Origin: Purshia tridentata
Taxonomy: Eukaryota > Streptophyta > Magnoliopsida > Rosales > Rosaceae
Length of the DNA stretch: 64,000 nucleotides
NCBI GenBank assembly: GCA_003254885.1
Contig: QANT01007445.1
Coordinates: 42,860-106,859 of the forward strand
Direction: 5' to 3'
This document shows positions 22,493 to 31,233 of this stretch, in pieces; the stretch's first letter is position 1; each line of letters opens with the position of its first letter. Both the position numbers and the translations under genes were made by a program. The notes beneath the pieces are model-generated. The model made no database searches and had not been told where the DNA came from. It saw only the letters and a list, made by a program, of their open reading frames with translations.

Positions 22493-23937
22493 TTCCCTTT
22501 CTTCTTTTTGTTACTGATAATTTGATAACTAAACACATGAATTAATTAGTTTCATACAAATTAACCCATTTCGATCATTTCTTCTTGTTTGAGACTGTCC
22601 CCTAGATTTAATTTATCACAGTTTTTATTTCTCTAGTTTGCTTGGTGCGTGCAGGTGATGCCAATCTGCTAGCAAATGAAGGAAGATAGATATATCATGT
22701 ATGTATATACAGGAGTGGCAGGACTACAGAGTCTACAGTCTACAGAGAAATATGATCGATGAGAATCCGGAGATGGAAAGCAACCGATTCCTGATTCGGG
22801 TCCCATTTATTCCCATAAACCCTTTGCAATTTCCTCCTCAACCTTCTGCGATCTGTATTATAAAAATATATATATTTATATATTTTCATTCATGTATCAA
22901 ATATCAATGCATTCTGTTTGATTTGGTTATTTACTTATTTATAATGAAGTAGTTCAGTACATACAAATATTTATAAAATTTTGTTCTGTAAAAACACTTT
23001 ATGAGCATTTTTATAATTTGGAAATACTTTTATTTATTTATATTAAATGCAATCAAAAGATTTTTTGACGGTTCAAACGAATTAATTTCTTACTTGATTA
23101 GCACACAACACCATATATCATCATAATAGGCGACTAAAATTTTGGATTGGCCAATGACTGAGGATAAAAGTTCTTCCACTTCAAACTTTCCTTCTCCCTT
23201 CTAATAAAAAAATAGACAGCTAAAATCTTAAATTAGGTCTATCCGAAAATGTTTCTTAAAAATTTAACACCAATTCAGTCAAACTGACCAAAAGAAACTG
23301 TTGCCAATGATGTTATTTTGTTCAAATTGGAATGAATGAATGAATCAAAGCCATTCTCTCAGTTATATTTTTGTTGGTTACCTTGTTTGTGCTGCCGCGT
23401 TGGCCTGTTGGGGGTAGGGCAGTGCCGCAGTGGCTTCAAGTAATGCTAGTTATGGTTTTACTTGTTCTTTCTCATATTATTACCTTTTAAATTTTATATC
23501 AACAAATTATTAATTTGATCTGGAAAGGCGACTTGACATTATGGGGTATAGGCACCAATGCCATCCATTTTTAGCTCAACTCTAAGTTGTATAAGCTAGC
23601 CAGTCCAAACGGTCAGGGTCTGAAAAAATAAGATCGGTCCACAACTCGAGAAAATGGGGTCTAACCCACTACCCCAAACTCCTCAAGGAAGAGAAGATGA
23701 GAGTGAACCGGACGGCTCATTCATTAGCCTCCCCAACTCATTACTCATTCAGTCATTCTTCAGATTAACCCCATTTTGCATTAAATAATGTTCATTTCTC
23801 TCCCCCGTGGTCATGGACTCATGGGAGTCGTTTACTTGTCACATGCCATCACAAACTGAGGAAATGTTGTTGGGCTCAGCCTACCCAAAATGAACCCACT
23901 ATTCCCAAAGAAAAAAGGGGTAAATATATAAATATAA
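22493..23937. other. 3' part of B-C transcript, then promoter-like region of D-E
   Basis: An acceptor-like ggtgcgtgcag at about 22,656 may begin a downstream exon of the B-C primary transcript. From about 23,130 to 23,930 the sequence resembles the region upstream of locus A. No protein gene is supported; the frame at 22701-22952 has no recognisable product. Confidence 0.4.
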
Positions 23938-24333
23938 GGGTAAATAGTCATTTTGGTCCCAGACTATTACACTTGTCTCAGTTTAGTCCCCAAACTTTTA
24001 ATTTGGAAAATTAAGGACTTTAATTTTTTCAATTTTGCCAATTGAGGACTTTTGCATTAATTTATACATTTTTTATCCAAATTTAGTGAAAAATAAAGGA
24101 GGAAAAAATGATGCATGAGAAAAAAATTGTATGGTCTATATGAAATGAACCATTTTGCTCTAAAAAATGACTTTACATGGTGTTATAAAAATAAAAATTT
24201 GGATAAAAAATGTGTAAATTGTTGGAAAAGTCCTCAATTGGCAAAATTGAAAAAGTCAAAGTCCTTAATTTTCTAAATTAGAAGTCAAACTAATACAAGT
24301 GTAATAATTTGGAACCAAAATAATTATTTACTC
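23938..24333. mobile_element. Mutator-like fold-back MITE with perfect 9-bp target duplication
   Basis: The termini are inverted: GGGTAAATAGTCATTTTGGT on the left and, in reverse complement, GAGTAAATAATTATTTTGGT on the right. The inverted similarity continues inward for about 140 bases, including ttgccaattgaggacttt against its complement. The identical 9-mer TAAATATAA flanks it at 23929-23937 and 24334-24342. A 9-bp duplication is typical of Mutator-like transposition. It has no coding capacity. The long arms could form double-stranded RNA if transcribed. Confidence 0.88.
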
Positions 24334-24767
24334 TAAATATAAAAGCATCCATCGATTCCATCCACTTGTCCTAAATTAATATTTTTTAATATGGATGCAT
24401 GGATCATCATATCATGTCTGCTTAAACTTTACGCTATGTTTATTATTTATTAAACATCTATTTCTCGGTTCAAATCATTTAGCTGAGTCTACTATTCATT
24501 CAGACACTAGAATAATCTCTCCGTTTTTATACTGTACATTGCATATACACGTGACTGTCCTCTTATCACGCGGTGGTTGGTCCCGACTCTACCAGCTTTC
24601 TTGTTCTTATCTTCTTCCCCATTATTTTATTGGTTTCAACGAGTTAAAAACGCGTTTGGAATGTGGAATTCCCACACAAAACATAGTTAAAAGGCAAAGC
24701 CATATACAGTTGTTCACTGGGTCTGTGTCTGTAGGCTCTGTAGAGAAGAGGGAAAGAGATAAAGCTT

Positions 24768-24893
24768 GAGGAAAATTTTGGGCATGGGAAGTTCGGCAAG
24801 AAAGTAGTAAAGAGGGCTCACCTCCTCCTTACTTTCTTATAATTATTATCCTACCGATTCCTCCCATGCCAATGATTTCCTCATGTTCTTCTC
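24768..24893 (+). ncRNA. miR2118/482-family precursor, locus D
   Basis: The candidate at 24851-24872 starts CTACCGATTCCTCCCATGCC and pairs with the 5' arm at 24778-24799 (TTGGGCATGGGAAGTTCGGC). Outer pairing uses gcttgaggaaaa on the left and aatgatttcctcatg on the right. The loop is about 50 nt. The CCGATTCC core is of the miR2118 type. It is the first hairpin of the D-E pair. Confidence 0.82.
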
Positions 24894-24954
24894 TTTCCCT
24901 TAATTTTCTTACTTTGAAGAAGAAGAATCAAAATGATGAAAGAGGGAATGGGAG

Positions 24955-25065
24955 ACAGCACCTGGAAGTTGTGGGTTGGGTGGTCGCAGGAAAAGACCAT
25001 CGGCTCACTCGTAACTTGTCTTTTCCCAGACCACCCATTCCTATCATTTCCAGCTCTTTCTCCCT
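24955..25065 (+). ncRNA. miR482/2118-family precursor, locus E
   Basis: The candidate at 25021-25042 starts TTTTCCCAGACCACCCATTC. The 5' arm at 24971-24993 (GTGGGTTGGGTGGTCGCAGG) pairs with it, and cctggaagtt pairs outward with atttccagct. It follows hairpin D by about 60 bp, in the same order and with nearly the same spacing as B and C. The pairs may therefore be duplicates of an ancestral two-hairpin locus. Confidence 0.8.
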
Positions 25066-26980
25066 TTCCCTAACTCTGCTTCATTTGGATCTGTCTATCT
25101 CTCTATCTATCACTAGCTTCCTTCAACCTTGTAAGCTCTGCAGTTTGGTAATATTTCTCTGTTATCTTTTATCTTTTATCTATATGTTTATTCATTCATT
25201 ATTGTTTCTATTTTCATGCAATATTACTTTTCATGTGTAAGCAATTTATAAAGTTGTTATTGATGTTCAACTAGATTGATTATCCATATGTGCTTTTCTC
25301 AATACTTGGCTCCAATTCAGTCTGTCAGTAATGGCTACTGCGAGAAGGGTTAATGAGTAATGCTAGTGCCATATCCTATCCTCACAAGAATCAATTGATG
25401 CTCTCTCTTTGCTCATCTGTACTGGAGACTACTGGTTGCTCTTTGTTTAACCCTAAGCTCTTAAAGTTGGTTCATCTTTCAAGACTTCAGCCTCTTGCCC
25501 TACTGAATTGTAATCTCTATTTTTTTTTTCTTTTGTTGGTTTATGAAATTGAAATTATATTTGGTCGAATATGAAGAAAAAAAGAAGGGAAAAATGAACA
25601 CCTTAGCCAAAAGTAGAGGGAAAAACGAACTTGTGAATTATGATCTTTTCCACTGAATCACAATTAATCAGCAACACATTGATGGAAGAAAAGAGTAATG
25701 TGATAATTGTGATCCAATAAAAGTTAAAACCACCCCAAATCAGATCAGAAGTTAGGGTCCTATAAAATTTAAATTTCCCAACATATAAATAAAAGTAACA
25801 AAACAAATTTGATTATCTATCATGTCTCAGAGTAATCCCATAACCATCTAAACTATTATAATGACAATTGACAATTGACAATTGACAATATGTTACTCTA
25901 ATCTTCAAATTAGATATCCCAACTACAAGTCTACAATACAGTAATTGACAATATATAATAAGCATATCTTGTGTTGCAACTTGCGTATTATAAACAAATT
26001 AATCATATGGTTAATTATTGAATTAAAGGTAAGTTAATAGGATGCCAACAGTTACACCTCTGTGTCAATACGAAGGTTTACTGTGCATATCTTTCTGTAT
26101 AAGTTAAAAACAAAGTGATGTACACTGCATATCTTTCTGCATAAGTTAAAACAAAGTGAGGCGATAATTGAGTACTTTTAATTTTTTCACTTGTTTTGTT
26201 GAACGTTAAATTTGTTCGCTTTGTCTTTCTAACTTTGCTTTACAAATGATTTTTTATAGATAAATTTTGTAATTTTCAATTATTAAATTTTAATCAAATT
26301 TAACAATCTCATATTTGTTTTGAAAATATATAATTTATTTTTTACAATTATATAAAGATTATTTAATAATATTGTAAAAATTTTAATAACTAAATATAGT
26401 TAAAAATGTAAATGAAAATATAAAATTCAAAAAACAAAGTGAAAAAGATTAGCTTTAAGCCTTTAAGAGAACAAAGTAAAAATAAAAAATAAAAAAGTTT
26501 TAGAAAGTATGAGGGTGTATTATATATTTATATGACGCGAATAAACCGACCCTGCTTTCAACTTTCGCTTTTGTTTTTTTGTTTTTGTTTTGTTTTCTAT
26601 CAAGTAAGTAAGAGATAAATAATTCCGTAGGCGCATTGAATGAATGCGGGTTTGAAAACATTTGAATTCCAGAGTCATAAAAGGTGACGGGTGAAGACCA
26701 AAACCAAAAGAATCGATGGAGCCAGACCTTGGGAAGAGTAAGATTTTATCATCAATTTAAGAGATTATTATTCCAAATTTAATAATTAAAAATTGAATGG
26801 GGACAAAATCGTAATTTGCTATAGAAATGTACGCTTACGATATGCCTGTCTGACATGACTGGAAAAGACTGAATCTCATTTACTCTGTTTCTTGTTCTTA
26901 TCGTGAAAAATGCGGATTTGAAAATTTATGAATCCGAGAGTAACGGCAGAGCTCTGAGTGTCCCGGTAGCATTGCTCTTA
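25066..26980. other. Region between miRNA loci E and F
   Basis: No protein gene is supported. It includes a short tandem of ACAATTG units (25,863-25,888), a near-duplicate pair of gcatatctttctg(c/t)ataagttaaaa segments at 26,085-26,160, AT-rich inverted-repeat-like DNA at 26,160-26,520, and two copies of an AATGCGG(G/A)TTTGAAAA box at 26,643 and 26,909 close to locus F. Confidence 0.45.
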
Positions 26981-26981
26981 C

Positions 26982-26988
26982 TATAAAT
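26982..26988 (+). promoter_or_regulatory. Putative TATA box of miRNA locus F
   Basis: TATAAAT sits about 70 bases upstream of the hairpin base, matching the spacing seen at loci A and H. Confidence 0.5.
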
Positions 26989-27055
26989 TGAGAGTCACAA
27001 AGCAGAAGAGTCTCCAAGCCATTGAAGAAGAAAACTTGCAAAAAGGAGAGGGAAA

Positions 27056-27190
27056 GGCTGGCTTGAGGAAGTTTTTGAAATGGGGGATTAGGAAAAGAAT
27101 TAACGAAATAAAACTCACTGTTTTTCAAACAGCCAAAATTTCTTTCCTATTCCACCCATCTCACAAATTTCCTTAGGTTTCTCCCTTTCC
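27056..27190 (+). ncRNA. miR482-family precursor, locus F
   Basis: The 22-nt candidate at 27141-27162 starts TCTTTCCTATTCCACCCATC, and the 5' arm at 27077-27098 reads GAAATGGGGGATTAGGAAAA. The flanks gggaaaggctggcttgaggaag and caaatttccttaggtttctc pair outward and are shared with loci C, G and H. A possible second exon begins after tttgcag near 27,490, and the AATAAA signal at 27651-27656 gives a plausible transcript end. Confidence 0.85.
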
Positions 27191-27484
27191 CTTTATTCTC
27201 TAATTTTATTTCCAAATTTCCATGCAAACTCACCTTTCTGTACTACTGATTTCCTACTTACAACTCTCATCTCGTTCCCCAACTTTTCCTGCTCATATTT
27301 CTGTTTTAATATTTATCTTGCTTTTATGCGGAATTTTTTGTTTGTTTTTATTGTTCAATTTTATAGCTGATCATCTGATGTGGTGTGCAGTATTATATAA
27401 ATTAGAAATGGTAATTAATTTTGATAATTAGGGTTGGATTGGATGTTTTGCAGGTTTTGCTTGATGCTGTTTTTGTACCTGTTC

Positions 27485-27660
27485 TTTGCAGATTTAACCA
27501 AGAACAAAAGTAAGGTCTGCCGTGCGCGGTTAAAAGCTGAGCAAATTTGATCAACTTTGTATGAAAAATTGTCTTCACTCTCGAGTCTGCAATGTATAGT
27601 TTAACTGTATATTCGAATGTATGTGTATCAGTTTATTTTAACGAAAATCAATAAAAGTCC
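27485..27660 (+). ncRNA. Putative 3' exon of the locus F primary transcript
   Basis: Sequence after a tttgcag acceptor is similar in order to 29,570-29,895 downstream of locus H: a shared gcctgcaatgtat/gtctgcaatgtat segment, then tcaactgtat/ttaactgtat, then tgtatgtatcag/tgtgtatcagt, ending taacgaaaatcaa. AATAAA follows at 27651. The reading frames are short, so it is treated as non-coding. The splice assignment is inferred. Confidence 0.5.
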
Positions 27661-28239
27661 CCTTGCACTTGCTCACTTTCTCCTTCACTTATGCTGCTTT
27701 ACTGTTAAATTTTGATTATAAAATCGCCAAGTCCACTGGAGCCCAGTTGCTGTCATTTTACATATTCCCTTTTACACGTACCCATAATCTGGACCATTCT
27801 TTTAATTTGCTATCCACAAATAAGTAACAACTTCAAAACTTGAATTAGCAAACAATAAACTTCAACTATAAACTACAATCAGCAAACAATTCACAAACTA
27901 CTCGGAAATACTCTAATCCTCCTCTCTGACCCCTATAAATAAGTATATAAACAGAGCAAATTTTTCTTTTTGAATGTGGGAGATGGTTAAGTTGCTTTAG
28001 GTTGTATAGTTTTATTTTTCTTGTAAGCTGTTGTTTTCTAGTTCTAATTTATCATTTCATTCAATACCGGAAGGAAAGTAAATGAAGATAAAACACTGTC
28101 ACAAATAAAAAAGAGTTGGGGGATACAATTTGCGTGACCTAATGACAGCAAAAGACTGATTGGTTTGACTGTCCTAGCTTCCCATGCACAATAAAATGAG
28201 CAACAGAAGAGTTGGGAGCCAACGCCAATATTAACTTGA
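27661..28239. other. Spacer between loci F and G
   Basis: AT-rich with no gene. The minus-strand frame at 28044-28313 overlaps degenerate locus G and is not supported as a protein gene. Confidence 0.4.
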
Positions 28240-28345
28240 AAGAGGAGAGGGAAAGGCATGCCCGAGGAAGGGCTTGGAAAGAAATTTCTTGCCATTCCCA
28301 CCCGTTCCAGCAACTTCCTAAGGTTTGTCCCTTTTCCTTTCTTGT
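28240..28345 (+). ncRNA. Degenerate miR482-like locus G
   Basis: The family flanks are intact (gagagggaaaggcatgcccg on the left, caacttcctaaggtttgtcc on the right). A miR482-like segment at 28289-28310 (TTGCCATTCCCACCCGTTCC) is present. However, the 5' star arm and loop are shortened to ggcttggaaagaaat, so the usual duplex cannot form. It looks like a locus that lost its 5' arm by deletion. Confidence 0.55.
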
Positions 28346-28439
28346 TTATATTTAGAAGTAGACAAACTATTTCCTTTGCTTTTTGTTAATTTGAGAGATG
28401 AGAAGTGATTTTCCTTTCAAATTACTTATCTTATTAAGG

Positions 28440-28890
28440 CTTGGCATATCAAAAGTGGGCCTGTTATGGTTTAAATTGGAGGTCTAGACCTAGAGAAGCC
28501 CAGTAATTGTTGTTAGTCTTTTCATTTAAGCACAGGAATCTCCAAAAACCCCAATATAGCTAACCTACCTAATCTGGAGAAATAAAGCAGTGTCTTGTAG
28601 TGGTTGTGTTAGAAAAAGTGAAAAGCATATCCCCAGTCCCCACCATGATATGCCTTATCAAAGACGACAAAGAAAAAGAAAATAAAGCTGGTTGGTGGGG
28701 GACCCGAAAGATGCTAAATTGCTAAGTTCTTTGCTGCATAGGCTAATATTAATTCAATAATATCATGGAATATACAATAATGCATGAGAAAGACTTCAAC
28801 CCTAATATCGAAAAAGCCGGTCACGTGGGTTGGTTGAAGTGAATGCCGGGTTTGAAAATGCCCGATCCGACCCATGAACCATAAATAAAT
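28440..28890 (+). promoter_or_regulatory. Promoter-like region of miRNA locus H
   Basis: It contains a CACGTG G-box (28822-28827), an AATGCCGGGTTTGAAAA box (28842-28858) shared with locus F, and a TATA-like ATAAATAAAT at 28881-28890, about 70 bases before the hairpin. Much of it (gagaaataaagcagt, catatcccca, atcaaaga(c/t)gacaa, aaaaagcc) recurs at 30,370-30,826. The G-box could confer light or ABA response, which is only inference. Confidence 0.55.
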
Positions 28891-28955
28891 GGTGACGGAT
28901 GGTGAGCAAGTGGGCAAACCCGAAGCCATTGATGAAAGACGAGGAGTGGTGGGAA

Positions 28956-29085
28956 AGGCAGGCCTCTGGAAGTTGTTGAAGTGGGTGGCTGGAAAAGAAA
29001 ACAATGAAATGAAACAGCCTCTGTTTCTAAATTTCTTCTTTCCTACGCCTCCCATTCCACCAATTTCCTCAGGTTTCTCTCTTTC
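28956..29085 (+). ncRNA. miR482-family precursor, locus H
   Basis: The 22-nt candidate at 29037-29058 starts TCTTTCCTACGCCTCCCATT, a canonical miR482. The 5' arm at 28978-28999 (GAAGTGGGTGGCTGGAAAAG) pairs with it. Outer pairing uses ggcctctggaagttgttg against caatttcctcaggtt. The antisense strand reads GGMGGVGKKK, the NBS P-loop. A possible 3' exon follows at ~29,566-29,895 after ctttgcag. Confidence 0.88.
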
Positions 29086-29565
29086 CCGTTTCTTCTTTAA
29101 TAATTTCATTTTGTTACCCCCAAACAGTGAACAGGTCTAGATATCAATGAATCTCATTCAAATTACAAACCATTTTCTTTTCTTCAACTTCTTCCCAAAA
29201 CTGCTCTGCTCTTGGGACCTAATCACTTTTTCTACTTAATTATCTCTCTTACTTGTGTGGCTATGTTTTTCCTTTATGGTTTCGTTTGATTGTTAAGGTT
29301 ATATTGAATAGGATAAATGATAATTTAACGTGTATTCTTAAAGAAAAAATATGAGGATGGATAAATTATAAAAAAAAAAATTTATCCATTAGAATTCTCT
29401 CAAAATAATGGGAATTATGCTCCATTAAATTATTTTCTTGGAGTTAGAAAGCAATCTCTATCTTCCCTAAATATATATAAATTTTGACATTATTCTTTTC
29501 AATCCACTTCTAAATACCAAACGAGATATATGGATCATAAGTTATATGTTATATATTCTTTGCAG

Positions 29566-29895
29566 ATCCAAGAGCCAGAAACTTACAATTACAGATCCAT
29601 CATCCATGATTCAAGTGAAGTGAGCTCTGCTGATCGAGCCCCACAGGGCCACAACAAAAAACCAGATCGAGCAAATATATTATATATTGAACTTGCAGTC
29701 ACAACAAGAGAGTGACCAAGTAATAGTCCCAAGACAAACTGATTGATTACAGTCAAGCTGGACGGTGTCCTTGTCATTCTAGCAAATGCAAATTATTATG
29801 GATTAAGTTTTTCAAGCCTGCAATGTATGCTATAGCTTCAACTGTATTTAGGGAAGTATTTGTATGTATCAGATAACTTTTAACGAAAATCAAGA
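29566..29895 (+). ncRNA. Putative 3' exon of the locus H primary transcript
   Basis: It begins after a ctttgcag acceptor and is collinear in its second half with 27,585-27,655 downstream of locus F. The small frames on both strands are not conserved between the two copies, so it is read as non-coding. Confidence 0.5.
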
Positions 29896-30359
29896 GAAAT
29901 TTGTCGCAAGCCTGGAATTTTTCTCTGAATTCTCTGTTTTTTGGTGCACTTTCGTTTGGTTTTAATGATATGATCTTCAATTTCTCACGGAATTCAAGCT
30001 CTAAATTTACTGGACACTCGCAACGAGCTAGTTTAACAGTAAACTATAATCAGCAAGCAATTTACTTACAGAGAGGAATATTTTCTGGGAAAGTCTCGTT
30101 TCTTTCCTATCTTCAAGAGAGGTTTGACGTGTTTGTGTAGAGGAATAATTCCATGTAATTTTCTTAAGCTCCAAATCCTATTGCTTGAAGTAAATTGTGG
30201 AGACTAATCACGGTTATGAATAAACTTTAAAACTATACCAAAAGGTGGAAGTGTAGTTATGAGTTATGATCAGACTTTTGTTTGGTGGACAGAGGCCATG
30301 GCTTCATGGGTTGCATTAGTTAGTTTGGGGCTTAGGGTCGAATCTTCTTCCATGTGAAA

Positions 30360-30826
30360 GTTGAAGCCCATTAAAATGGACATGGACATGAACATGGACT
30401 TATATGAAAATGGGCCAGTTTTTGTTTAAATTGAAGGCCCGGAGCAGCCTAGTCGTTTTCATAAGTTACTTTAACCACGACTGAAGAATTCCCAACGTAG
30501 CAGACAAACCTGATCCTGAGAAATAAAGCAGTATGTTGGAGTCCTATTCTGAGAAAACGGTATATCCCCACTATGATACGCCATATCAAAGATGACAATC
30601 ACTCATTCACTATAAGACAACAATAAAGAATAAAGGGGACCCTCTAAACGAGGAAACCCAAGTAAATAGATTAGCTACCCAATCTTGTTTCAAACCCAAG
30701 ATGCTAATTTTCTTGCCAATATAATATAATACAATAACATATATTATCAATTTATCATGCATGATAAAGAAACTGTTTCCCGGATCTCCAAAAAGCCAGT
30801 CATCAACGAAAATGAAAGATTGGAAG
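30360..30826 (+). repeat. Orphan duplicate of the locus H promoter
   Basis: It shares ordered blocks with 28,440-28,840, including gtttaaattg(g)agg, ctgagaaataaagcagt, atatcccc, tatgatac/tgcc, atcaaagatgaca, gatgctaa and ctccaaaaagcc. No miR482-like hairpin follows. A MITE-like insertion begins where the hairpin would be expected. Confidence 0.7.
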
Positions 30827-31233
30827 GCCTCGTTTGGTTGGTTCAATGTAGTTATTAAGAAATTAATTCATATGCAATTTCATGAAAAAAAGAATATAAG
30901 ATTCCATTCATATTTTTGGTAATGTTGGGAACATAACTTAAGAAATAAATTTTTATTTACATTCTCATGTTATGCTTTTTAATTATATTCTTATTTATTG
31001 CATAATAGTTAATAAAGGTATATGATTGAAATGGTATTCTCCATTGTTAATAGGGTTAATTTAGTCTTCAAAAGTTGTAATTAATGATTTTCCATGAAAA
31101 GGACATTGACTCACGAATAGGAGCATCACTTTCTTGTGAAGCTTAAATTATTTTTCCAAGACTTTACTTATCAAAAATGGAAATGAAATATTTTTCCATT
31201 CTCAAATCTCAAATTCATGAGCCAAATAAGGTC
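30827..31233. mobile_element. MITE-like element with GGCCTCGTTTGGTT terminal repeat
   Basis: The left end aggcctcgtttggtt is matched at the right by the inverted gaccttatttggct (reverse complement of agccaaataaggtc). The interior is AT-rich without coding capacity. No clear target duplication was found, so the ends are approximate. Confidence 0.5.

Noticed and set aside
22630-22660. Segment tttgcttggtgcgtgcagg resembling miR168
   Set aside because: Only a partial match with an internal insertion and no complementary arm; it is better read as a splice acceptor.
28714-29109. Minus-strand frame containing GGMGGVGK at locus H, possible NBS fragment
   Set aside because: Only the P-loop residues match, exactly under the miRNA site; no RNBS or other NBS motifs follow, so it is the antisense of the miRNA.
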